Positions 1-7,185 of a DNA stretch of 17,278 bases are shown in pieces. Made by a program: the position numbers and the translations under genes. Numbering within the stretch: position 1 is the stretch's first letter; every line of letters starts with the position of its first letter. This stretch comes from Thermoplasmatales archaeon UBA582 (lineage in GTDB: Archaea > Thermoplasmatota > Thermoplasmata > Thermoplasmatales > Thermoplasmataceae): positions 11,609 to 28,886 of the forward strand of contig DAQB01000112.1 in assembly GCA_002502705.1 (NCBI GenBank), in the 5' to 3' direction. The notes under the pieces were generated by a model. The model was not told the origin of the DNA and ran no database searches. It saw nothing but the letters and a program-made list of their open reading frames with translations.

Positions 1-3000
1 AGTAGTATCGGGAGACTATTCATATTATATAGGTTCACCAGACGATTACAAAGCTTCACCAGGGAGTGGCTTCATTAACGTTCCTCAGGCTGGTGACTTA
101 GTAGATATTACTTTCTCCCCATCAGATTATCTTGTAACTTTCGATGTTTATAATTACAATATAGTTAATGGGAAAAATTGGACTGCATATATTGGAAGTT
201 TAGCTGGCTTATCATGTGACACATCTGTAATCTCTCTTGGTCTAGAAAATGGCAATTACAACTATAGTATAGTTGCACCGCCTGGATTTTCTTCGATACC
301 GTCTGCAGGAGAATTTACTGTTGATGGTGGGCCAATTACAATTTACTTAAACTTTACAAACACGTTCTCATTTGTATTGACATCACAGAATAGTGCGATA
401 TCAGTAACAGCAGGAGAAAGTATTAGTGATTTACTTAATGTAACTGTCACCAATCCCAATGGAAATCCGATAAATTTAATAGCTTCTGGAGTTCCAATGG
501 GCGATACATTCACCTTCAGCAGCAATTCAATTGATCATAGCTTTGATTCAACATTCCAAATCAATACTTTGTCATCCAATACACCAGGTACTATCAAAAT
601 TAAAATTACTGCCGAGTCTGGAAATATGTTCAGTAATATAACTATATCACTGACAATTCTGCCACACACAGAACAGATTTACAATATTACATTTTGCGAG
701 TCTGGATTGCCACAGCATGCCTTGTGGTTTGTCGATCTAAATGGGACGATCAAGAATTCAACTACCACATTCATTTACTTCGGCGAGATAAATGGTAATT
801 ACCATTATAATTTATACTCATTTGGATACCTGGCGGCGCCATTTTCTGGAAATTTACTGGTTGATAATTCAACCAGGAGTATTAGCATTATTTTTTCGTC
901 ATCTGGTCCCGAGAATAACCTCTTAACAGGTGAATTTTTCTATGACCAGGTACTCAATTCCAGCAAGTGGTTTCCAACTTTTCAAGCCGGTAATTTATTT
1001 TATAATCTTATCCTGGAATTTTTAAATCTCCATATGTATGGGATCAAAACTGGAGTCGGATTGGAATTTCTTATGTCTCCAAATAGTTATATTGGGTCAT
1101 ATTCAATCATAAAATCCAACTCATCATTTACGGCCCCTCTTTCCGCCTCTAATTCATTTATCGTTTATCCGACAAATGTTCCTCAGAATACGGTTGCTTA
1201 TCAGGTTCAGTTAAGCAATTCTAATTCAAACTCTATTCAACCAAAATTTGAATTTTTGGAAAATGGATCTGCGTATCTAAGTGAGGGTGCACTATCTCTT
1301 GAAGTAGCGTCTGGACTCTCAACTAACTTGGAGTATACCACAACTTTTGAATTGTTTAATGGATTTATGGCGTTTCTCCTTTCAGACTCTAAAGGGCTAA
1401 TTGCAGTTAGCATGAGTTCTGTACAGCCGATTTCAGAAATGGGTTCCTACAGCCTTGAATTTGGAATTCCATATGCCTCATCTCTTGTAACCGGTGCAGG
1501 CTCTGTAGGTGCAGTGTCAGTTAGCGCAAATGTAACTTCTTATATGACATACGACGTTAATGAAAATATTATTCTGAATGAAACAGGATACAACAATAAG
1601 ACATGGGGATGGAATTCCTCACTTTCCACCTATCTGATTAATTATGCAAACGGTAGAGAATTTAATTTTAACTCGAGCTCAGTTTCTTCAATTTACGCTT
1701 CCGGTATACCATCAGGAGACTACGAGATATTTGTTACAGGTCAAATATTTAATCTCTCAACTAAAGTAGGCCCTGTGGTTGAATCACACAAATTTTTGTT
1801 AATTGGTGATCCATCAACACCATTTACTACTTCGGTTCCAATCAAATTTACCCTCTCTGCTCCTGAAATGCCTGAGATAAAACCTAATCCAATGGTTTTC
1901 CCATCACACAAAGTGCTTCAGTTCCAAAAAGTATTCGTGACACTTTCGCCTACGGGCGGAACGGGCATTTATTCATACTCATGGCAAGAAAATGGGGTGA
2001 ATCTTTCCTTTACCTCAAATAGCATAAACTTAAGCTTTAACTCGTCAGGTCAAAACACATTGAGTGTCGTTATAACGGCAACGGGAACATACTTAGGTTT
2101 ACCAGTGATAGGCGTCAATAGTTATCTGGCATTAGTTTTTAGTGTGATGCCGCTAGGTTATTTCTTAGGATTGAGCACAACTGGCGGAAACGCTACTTTA
2201 AGTTACCATGGAAATGCAAATGAAGTTCTGGCCTATTCGAACGGAAATAATTTGCTGCTCTCCGGAACTTTAGGAGACACTTCTGGGTCCATATATCCTG
2301 GCGGAATAGTAAAGGACATTCTTAATATATTGGGCATTAACTACCCATATGAAGGAGTCATAGGAGAATATAATAATATTAACAGTACAGAAAATATCCT
2401 GATTCAGCCCCAATCAAGTCAGATGTTTTCAAATTTAACTATTCCTTCACTGGGGATTCCAAGTAATGATTGGACTAGCCTCACCGGGAAGGCCTTCAAC
2501 CTGATATTGAGCCCGTATACAGATAATGCCATAATTAGTAACATTCTTGTCGCGGTCCTCTCCGCATTGGGGTTCGTTTCTTCAGAACTTTCTTCCATAA
2601 TTCCTGTAGCACAAATAACTGCTTTCATGACAACATTTATAACAAGGCTTGCTGAAATGTTTGCCTCTGACATTCAGGGTTTATATCTATCAGGTAGTTT
2701 ATCATCTGACATAGGGATTGCGGGAAGATTATTGGGGAATGCTGTCTCTTTGCTTAAGGATGCGGTATTGGGTTCTGTTGAAGGTTATCTTGAACAGTTT
2801 ACCACTGATTCTGCAGAACAAATTACAAGCTGTGCGATTAAGGCGACCACTATTGAAACCGAGTCAACTGCCTCGAGGATTTCTGAGTTAGCTATCCCGT
2901 TCCTTGATTTTATACCAATTGGTATTTTCGTAGCAAATCTTGTTTCAATAGCAGGTATCTTATTTGAGGGTGCATCAACTGAGCATTTCGCTATTGGTTC

Positions 3001-3448
3001 GGAGACTCCAATGGAAGGAGTCGCAGTTTCTGGTGATTCCAACGCTGCGCCCAGCGTTATTACAACCATTGGTAAAAATAGTTATGGTTACGATAACGGC
3101 AAATGGCAGAACACGACTTCACTCTTTATGAATTCTGGTTACAATAATTCGCATTACAGTTACATGTTTCCGGACCCAAATACTGTCACTTATTTTGTCT
3201 ATCCGAATTCTAACGGTAGGGCAACAAACTATACAATAACCTTTTACACCATTGATGGGAATGAGACAGTGAAAGGGTCACTTTCCCCGGGCACGTACAT
3301 GACTTATGAGGTATCAACAACAAATGGCACGATAAATGTAATAGCCATTCTTCATAAAGGTCCATCCCTTTTACCCTATTTAGTCGTTGTTCTGGTAGTT
3401 ATTGCGGTCCTCATTTTAGTAGGAGTGATCATAAGAAAAAGAGAATGA
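1..3448 (+). CDS. Large secreted surface protein, 5' partial, with Thermoplasmata beta-repeats and C-terminal membrane anchor
   Basis: The frame is open from base 2 to the TGA at 3446-3448 (about 1,148 codons), so the gene begins outside the window. The TTG at 377 is internal and not a start. Beta-rich repeats of the type 'Y-x-I/V-T-F...W...GxYxYxI...aspxsG...v...i.F' are seen at 1-125 (tail only), 128-369 and 680-895; the last contains YNITFCESGLP. Between the last two lies an Ig-like segment (about 380-670). A PKD-like domain with GGTGIYSYSW lies at about 1892-2150. At about 2520-2975 the protein changes to hydrophobic, helix-like sequence. The end (3359-3445) is one membrane helix followed by IIRKRE, so the bulk should face outside. 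There are more than 20 N-x-S/T sequons and very few cysteines. No protease or other enzymatic motif was seen. Such repeats occur in many Thermoplasmata exoproteins; adhesion or an envelope role is inference. Confidence 0.85.
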   Translation, partial: VVSGDYSYYIGSPDDYKASPGSGFINVPQAGDLVDITFSPSDYLVTFDVYNYNIVNGKNWTAYIGSLAGLSCDTSVISLGLENGNYNYSIVAPPGFSSIPSAGEFTVDGGPITIYLNFTNTFSFVLTSQNSAISVTAGESISDLLNVTVTNPNGNPINLIASGVPMGDTFTFSSNSIDHSFDSTFQINTLSSNTPGTIKIKITAESGNMFSNITISLTILPHTEQIYNITFCESGLPQHALWFVDLNGTIKNSTTTFIYFGEINGNYHYNLYSFGYLAAPFSGNLLVDNSTRSISIIFSSSGPENNLLTGEFFYDQVLNSSKWFPTFQAGNLFYNLILEFLNLHMYGIKTGVGLEFLMSPNSYIGSYSIIKSNSSFTAPLSASNSFIVYPTNVPQNTVAYQVQLSNSNSNSIQPKFEFLENGSAYLSEGALSLEVASGLSTNLEYTTTFELFNGFMAFLLSDSKGLIAVSMSSVQPISEMGSYSLEFGIPYASSLVTGAGSVGAVSVSANVTSYMTYDVNENIILNETGYNNKTWGWNSSLSTYLINYANGREFNFNSSSVSSIYASGIPSGDYEIFVTGQIFNLSTKVGPVVESHKFLLIGDPSTPFTTSVPIKFTLSAPEMPEIKPNPMVFPSHKVLQFQKVFVTLSPTGGTGIYSYSWQENGVNLSFTSNSINLSFNSSGQNTLSVVITATGTYLGLPVIGVNSYLALVFSVMPLGYFLGLSTTGGNATLSYHGNANEVLAYSNGNNLLLSGTLGDTSGSIYPGGIVKDILNILGINYPYEGVIGEYNNINSTENILIQPQSSQMFSNLTIPSLGIPSNDWTSLTGKAFNLILSPYTDNAIISNILVAVLSALGFVSSELSSIIPVAQITAFMTTFITRLAEMFASDIQGLYLSGSLSSDIGIAGRLLGNAVSLLKDAVLGSVEGYLEQFTTDSAEQITSCAIKATTIETESTASRISELAIPFLDFIPIGIFVANLVSIAGILFEGASTEHFAIGSETPMEGVAVSGDSNAAPSVITTIGKNSYGYDNGKWQNTTSLFMNSGYNNSHYSYMFPDPNTVTYFVYPNSNGRATNYTITFYTIDGNETVKGSLSPGTYMTYEVSTTNGTINVIAILHKGPSLLPYLVVVLVVIAVLILVGVIIRKRE
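128..369 (+). repeat. Beta-repeat copy within surface protein
   Basis: One full protein-level repeat unit starts with YLVTF and contains W (NWTAYIGS), the NGNYNYSI turn and the closing strand ITIYLNF. It matches in layout the unit at 680-895 and the tail of a preceding unit at 1-125. The similarity is at amino-acid pattern level; the DNA is not visibly repeated. Confidence 0.6.
680..895 (+). repeat. Beta-repeat copy within surface protein
   Basis: This unit runs from YNITFCESGLP through LWFVDLNG, the NGNYHYNLYSFGY segment and SGNLLVDN to the closing strand SISIIF. It is the clearest copy of the E-S-G-L-P repeat common in Thermoplasmata exported proteins. Confidence 0.65.
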
Positions 3449-3771
3449 AAGATTGGACCTAAATAAATAAAACCTGCTTCCAGAAATTACATTAAATTGA
3501 TAATATTGCTAAAAAAGTAATTGACTTTTAGGTAAGTCTATGGATAAAATTCCACGGTGGACATTAGTTTATTCAAAAGACATTAAAGAGTTTACAAATG
3601 GTGAGATCGAATATCGTAGGTAGTTAACCCCTTTCGATTTAGATATTAAGATCGGTTTTGTCAGTTATATTAGAATGGATTGATTCACAAACTTAGCTGG
3701 CCATTAGGTATATAATTCCTTTACATTAGGCCAATGCAATACCTTTTTATGAGCCACTCGATTATATTACC
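3449..3771. other. Intergenic region with an unexplained mini-ORF
   Basis: These 323 bases separate the surface-protein gene from mscL. They hold the mscL TATA box at the right end. An ATG at 3540 opens 27 codons (MDKIPRWTLVYSKDIKEF...) closed by TAG at 3621; the same frame stays open after that stop for about 19 further codons to the TGA at 3681. The composition looks protein-like, so it may be a remnant of a decayed gene or a small protein, but no family was recognised. No RNA gene was seen. Confidence 0.3.
3743..3750 (+). promoter_or_regulatory. TATA box of mscL (leaderless)
   Basis: CTTTTTAT is centred about 25 nt before the ATG at 3772, so the transcript should start at or very near the start codon. 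No Shine-Dalgarno sequence precedes the gene, in agreement. Confidence 0.55.
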
Positions 3772-4164
3772 ATGGATAACAATGATCAGATTTTAGCGGA
3801 ATTGAAAAAAATAACTGAATTGCTCACGCCAAAACCCCCTGCAGCGACACCGCCACCCCCAAAAGGCCTCATTAAAGAATTCAGGGCATTTCTATCAACA
3901 TACAAAGTTCTCGGATTGGCAGTAGCCTTTATTCTCGCAATATACCTTGGCTTATTGATCCAGGCTATGGTCACTGACCTTATCATGCCAATAATACAGT
4001 ACGCTACTCCGCCTGGCGTGACCTGGCAGAATATTGCAGTTGGACCCTTCCTCTTCGGAGAGTTCATCAATGCGGTAATCACATTTGTGATTGTTGCGTT
4101 TGTAATATTCATGATTGTTAAGGTATCCAGTAAAAAGCCCAAGTTAAAAAGGAAAGTGGATTAA
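3772..4164 (+). CDS. mscL: Large-conductance mechanosensitive channel, MscL family
   Basis: This 130-residue protein should form a homo-oligomeric membrane channel that opens under membrane tension and releases solutes in osmotic downshock. The MscL core is visible: a first helix (about residues 45-70, VLGLAVAFILAIYLGLLIQAMV) running into DLIMPII, which matches the family's 'ADIIMPPIG' end of TM1; a short extracellular loop; and the second helix with INAVITFVIVAFVIFMIVK, the signature of MscL TM2. TM2 is followed by a very short basic tail (SSKKPKLKRKVD) and not by the usual long C-terminal cytoplasmic helix. Instead the N terminus is extended by an amphipathic, coiled-coil-like stretch (ILAELKKITELL) and a proline-rich linker (residues 19-31). 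The gene has its own promoter. A wall-less acidophile would depend strongly on such a valve, which is inference. Confidence 0.9.
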   Translation: MDNNDQILAELKKITELLTPKPPAATPPPPKGLIKEFRAFLSTYKVLGLAVAFILAIYLGLLIQAMVTDLIMPIIQYATPPGVTWQNIAVGPFLFGEFINAVITFVIVAFVIFMIVKVSSKKPKLKRKVD

Positions 4165-4171
4165 CACCAAT

Positions 4172-4194
4172 AATAGTCCCACTATTTCCTCTTT
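4172..4194 (+). terminator. Possible mscL terminator hairpin
   Basis: AATAGT-CCC-ACTATT (6-bp perfect stem, 3-nt loop) lies 8 nt after the mscL stop and is followed by the T-rich TCCTCTTT. The stem is weak and A+T-rich, and archaeal termination relies mainly on T tracts, so this is tentative. Confidence 0.35.
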
Positions 4195-4267
4195 AAACCC
4201 TGGTCATCTAATAATTAAAAATACAATCTAAACCGGTAAAGTTAAGCCAAACATGTAAGGTACACAA

Positions 4268-4277
4268 TTCTTAAGTA
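4268..4277 (+). promoter_or_regulatory. TATA-like box for the 4300 gene
   Basis: TTCTTAAGTA is centred about 27 nt before the ATG at 4300. It supports a near-leaderless transcript and the choice of that ATG over the in-frame TTG at 4285. Confidence 0.4.
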
Positions 4278-4299
4278 GGCGAGTTTGGTATGTATTAGC

Positions 4300-4989
4300 A
4301 TGACACAGGATACTAGTAGTTCAACAAATAAGGGTGGAAGGTCATTGAGTTACGCCCTCATAGGTCTAATTGTTGTTGTCGTAGTGGTAGCAGGCATTGG
4401 GTGGGGATTATACGCAACTAAGACGCCTGGACCTACTTTATCTGAAAAGGAGAGTCAGGTTACAGCCCTTGCGTATGAACACTGGCAAGATATAGGAATA
4501 GAGAGTCTTTCCCAGACCGTATCACAGTACACTTCTTCCTCAGTTCTATACTGGAACGTAAAGGGTAGCGCGCTAAATGGAACATATACAAATGCAAGTC
4601 AAATTCAGTCTACCTGGACCAAGTTTTTTGAGTATGATCCGATCGATTATTATTCCATCTATAACTTTAAGATTTCAATATCTGGCAACTATGCAAATGT
4701 TTCTGCGGATCTGTGGTTTCTTGTTTTGCTAAATGCCAGCGATAAGCAGAACTTATCCGGCCTAACTTCCATAAAGGGAAATGGTACCGTAAATAATACG
4801 GTTGCCACGCTTATACTCCCATATTTGCTGACCTACCAGGAAAGTGGCGGTGCATGGTACCTGGAAGGAGACTGGTGGGGGCTTCCAGCGCCAAATAATG
4901 GATTCGTCGTTAAAGGTATTGCGGAGCAATTCCTGAACCTTACCCTTTCCAGCCCACCTCCTGGATCAGGTGGAGTAGGAGGTTATTAA
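4300..4989 (+). CDS. Membrane-anchored exoprotein with NTF2/SnoaL-like domain
   Basis: The protein has 229 residues from ATG 4300; an in-frame TTG at 4285 is possible but lies too close to the TATA-like box. After a short polar N terminus (MTQDTSSSTNKGGRS) comes one strongly hydrophobic helix (YALIGLIVVVVVVAGIGWGL), a signal anchor that would leave the rest outside. The exterior part begins with an acidic helix (SEKESQVTALAYEHW) and has the look of an NTF2-like cone: a helix with YxSSSVLYW, an 'ASQIQSTWTKFF' helix, then alternating strands (IYNFKISISGNYANVSADLWFLVLL) and the final YQESGGAWYLEGDWWGL strand pair. Several N-glycosylation sequons occur. The C terminus is Pro/Gly-rich (SSPPPGSGGVGG). 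No catalytic residues can be assigned; the fold call is by pattern only and the function is unknown. Confidence 0.7.
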   Translation: MTQDTSSSTNKGGRSLSYALIGLIVVVVVVAGIGWGLYATKTPGPTLSEKESQVTALAYEHWQDIGIESLSQTVSQYTSSSVLYWNVKGSALNGTYTNASQIQSTWTKFFEYDPIDYYSIYNFKISISGNYANVSADLWFLVLLNASDKQNLSGLTSIKGNGTVNNTVATLILPYLLTYQESGGAWYLEGDWWGLPAPNNGFVVKGIAEQFLNLTLSSPPPGSGGVGGY

Positions 4990-5313
4990 TTTAGCAAGAA
5001 AATATCAACATTGAACTTTTCTTAAAAACTTCTTTGAAACACAATACTAATATAACGCAGACGAAAGAAGACTGCAATTAGATGAATTAATTATTTACTG
5101 GATTTCTTTCAACTGAAACGATAATGCCGAAAAGATATATGCTGGCAGGTGTGAAGGCGCTCCACTCACTGTCTTTTGTTATGATTTCCTATCTTAAAAC
5201 GTAATTTTAGATTAGATAAAGTAAGTTTTCGCTTCCGGACAATCGTTGTAATATCATATCATTAACTTAGTAAACTATGAACAAGTGTTATAATTACCAA
5301 GCGCTCCCTGATC
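4990..5313. other. Intergenic region, no recognised gene
   Basis: These 324 bases begin with a T-rich stretch at about 5017-5036 that could end transcription of the preceding gene. They end with the promoter of the amidohydrolase gene. An ATG at 5124 opens only 26 codons with no recognisable similarity. No stable structured RNA was seen. Confidence 0.4.
5286..5295 (+). promoter_or_regulatory. TATA box of amidohydrolase gene (leaderless)
   Basis: TGTTATAATT is centred about 24 nt ahead of the ATG at 5314, the spacing expected for a transcript starting at the start codon. No Shine-Dalgarno sequence is present. Confidence 0.55.
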
Positions 5314-6561
5314 ATGGAACAAAAGGATAAAGTTTTCAAGGGAAGGATTTTTGATGGTGAAAAAACGGTAGAAGAAGGGTGGATCGAACTGGACAAGGAT
5401 GGGAAAATTTTGGAGATAGGGGAGGGAAAATTTCCGCACTCGTCTCCAAACGTATTTGGTGGACCGAACTTTACCATTCTTCCTGGTCTCGTAGATGCAC
5501 ATATGCATTTCTTTGGAAGCCGGTTGGAAGATATAGCTGAATGGAACATTATTCCACCAGAGCTCGTTGCCATAAGAAGTGTGCCGGATATGACGAACCT
5601 GTTATTCTCCGGCTTCACGGCAGTGAGGGATTTAGGAAGCAAAGCTGGCATCTATCTTGCTCAGGCACAATCTGAAGGCGATATCTTGGGCCCCACGGTG
5701 ATCTCCTCAGGACATTCTTTGGCGCAGACAGGCGGTGATGACGATTTCAAGGTTCTTCCGCTTGAAATGGCTCAGGCGCTCTCCTATTCATATTATTGTG
5801 ACGGGCCATGGGAATGTATCTCAGCTGTTAGAAAGGTGATTAGAGAAGGGGCAACGGTTATCAAGGTATATGCGTCAGGCGGTTTCGCTGCAGGGGGAAA
5901 GCCCATTCCAAATTTAACCGTTGAAGAGCTGAAGGCAATAGTTGCTGAAGGACATCGCGCAAATGTAAAGGTAACAGCACACGCTTATGGTGAGGAGGCA
6001 TTAAATAATGTGATCGATGCGGGTGTTGATTCCATTGAACATGGAATTGGTCTCACGGAAGACATAGCTGAACACATTAGAAAGAAGGGGATTTTTTATG
6101 TTCCCACAATGAGTGTTTACAAAGCTGAGAAAACAAGCACAGGTTATGCCAATCTACTTTCAAGGATACGCGGTAGCAGCAGGGTCAACAGGAGCGAAAT
6201 AATAAAGAGGCACCTGACAAAAGAGATAGAAATCGCGAGAGATTGTGAACTGAAAATTGCAGCTGGAACTGATTTTGTCGGTGCTCAATCCAGCAAGCAC
6301 GGTAATAATTCCATCGAGATAGAATATCTTTCAGAATTTCTTGGTGCTAAAATGGCCTTGCGGGCCGGAACCTCGGGAAGTGCAGAGTGCGTGGGTCTCG
6401 AAAGCATGAGTTCTTTAAAAAAGAACGAGACTGCAGGATTTATTGTCACAGAGGGAAAACCTGATCTTATTTCCTCAGACATAAGAAAGGAGAGAATCAG
6501 GTTTGTAATTCATGATCACAAAGTCTTCAACGTAGCGAGGAACACTAATAATCTTCTTTGA
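5314..6561 (+). CDS. Metal-dependent amidohydrolase (prolidase / imidazolonepropionase-like)
   Basis: This 415-residue cytosolic enzyme belongs to the amidohydrolase superfamily. The N-terminal strand domain leads into LPGLVDAHMHFFG with metal ligands His63 and His65. Lys184 in IKVYASGG sits where the family carries a bridging, carboxylated lysine. His223 (VTAHAYG) and His243 (SIEHG) are further ligands, and Asp320 (AAGTDF) is the catalytic aspartate. The order and spacing fit the Xaa-Pro dipeptidase / aryl-dialkylphosphatase-like branch, whose members cleave dipeptides, N-acyl amino acids or related amides; the exact substrate cannot be read. The C-terminal segment that usually reads 'GkxADlvvld' is altered (ETAGFIVTEGKPDLISSD). 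The gene stands alone with its own promoter. An acidophile living on peptides would use such an enzyme in peptide breakdown, which is inference. Confidence 0.85.
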   Translation: MEQKDKVFKGRIFDGEKTVEEGWIELDKDGKILEIGEGKFPHSSPNVFGGPNFTILPGLVDAHMHFFGSRLEDIAEWNIIPPELVAIRSVPDMTNLLFSGFTAVRDLGSKAGIYLAQAQSEGDILGPTVISSGHSLAQTGGDDDFKVLPLEMAQALSYSYYCDGPWECISAVRKVIREGATVIKVYASGGFAAGGKPIPNLTVEELKAIVAEGHRANVKVTAHAYGEEALNNVIDAGVDSIEHGIGLTEDIAEHIRKKGIFYVPTMSVYKAEKTSTGYANLLSRIRGSSRVNRSEIIKRHLTKEIEIARDCELKIAAGTDFVGAQSSKHGNNSIEIEYLSEFLGAKMALRAGTSGSAECVGLESMSSLKKNETAGFIVTEGKPDLISSDIRKERIRFVIHDHKVFNVARNTNNLL

Positions 6562-6566
6562 ACAAT

Positions 6567-6576
6567 TTATTTTATT
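6567..6576 (+). promoter_or_regulatory. TATA-like box of the decayed restriction gene
   Basis: TTTATTTTAT is centred about 27 nt before the ATG at 6599, the same geometry as the leaderless promoters of intact neighbours. It supports 6599 as the ancestral start and suggests the promoter may outlive the gene. Confidence 0.4.
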
Positions 6577-6598
6577 CTCATCGTCATATTAGATACGT

Positions 6599-7168
6599 AT
6601 GCTGAAGATACCTTATAAGGACATAGAGACCATTATTGCATGGGAAAGAGAGAAATTACCAAAATACTTTTCACAGATTATCAATCTATGAAACCAGAAC
6701 GCTCAGGCAACAAGACCAAACGTCGTGGGGTAATTATCCAATCTTTTCCAGAAACGCCCTTACAGAACTTTTGAAGGTTGGAGAACATGGTATTTGACAA
6801 AATACCCGAATGCAATTAACCTTGCTACCGATAAGATAGTCTGAAAAATGAAAGATATGAAGCAGGTCCTGCAACCGATAGATAATGAGATCATAAGGGA
6901 ATGGGTTGAAGATCTAGTTATAGTGAAAACATACGCCGGACTGCGTTTTCAGGAGGCAATTATAAAAAAACTCGCTGAATTGAAAGGAAAAAACTACAGA
7001 CTCGCAGAGCCTGGTGAAGAATCTAAAGGCATTGATGGTTATATAGGCGAATAACCCGTATCAATTAAACCTGAATCCTATGATTCGAAGAAAATGCTCC
7101 CTGAGATTATAAATACCAGGATCATCTATTATTCAAAAAGAAAAGACGGCATTCTTGTGAAGCCTTGA
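6599..7168 (+). pseudogene. Decayed MjaI-family type II restriction endonuclease (four in-frame stops)
   Basis: One frame runs from ATG 6599 to TGA 7166 (189 codons) and is interrupted by TGA 6689 (codon 31), TAA 6731 (codon 45), TGA 6842 (codon 82) and TAA 7052 (codon 152), with no frameshift. The translation carries the MjaI-family pattern: IINL-stop-NQNAQATRPNVVG-stop-LSNLFQK, where the second stop replaces the glutamine of the family's 'VVGQ', then YAGLRFQEAI, EESKGIDGYIGE-stop-PVSIKPESY and IIYYSKRKDGI. IDGYIG and the SIK lysine would form a PD-(D/E)xK-like nuclease site, so the last stop separates catalytic Asp and Lys. An ATG at 6848 would give only a 68-residue fragment of the middle. 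MjaI-type enzymes cut CTAG. The cognate methyltransferase lies convergently 17 nt downstream. Because both TGA and TAA interrupt the frame and neighbours use them as normal stops, recoding is unlikely. Confidence 0.8.
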
Positions 7169-7185
7169 AATTTGCAGAGATACAG

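Noticed and set aside
2419..3069. Minus-strand open frames inside the surface-protein gene
   Set aside because: They lie antisense to a clearly coding frame with repeats and an anchor, with no recognisable domains.
377..3448. TTG at 377 as the start of the surface-protein gene
   Set aside because: The same frame is open to the left edge and encodes another repeat unit, so the TTG is internal.
4285..4299. TTG start at 4285 for the anchored exoprotein
   Set aside because: It lies too close to the TATA-like element at 4268-4277; ATG 4300 has the proper distance and gives a normal anchor.
6848..7054. A real 68-residue small protein
   Set aside because: It is the middle part of the longer endonuclease frame, bounded by two nonsense codons; family motifs continue on both sides.
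6599..7168. Stop-codon readthrough or genetic-code reassignment in the restriction gene
   Set aside because: Both TGA and TAA interrupt the frame, while intact neighbours end with TGA and TAA. No recoding signal or tRNA was seen.
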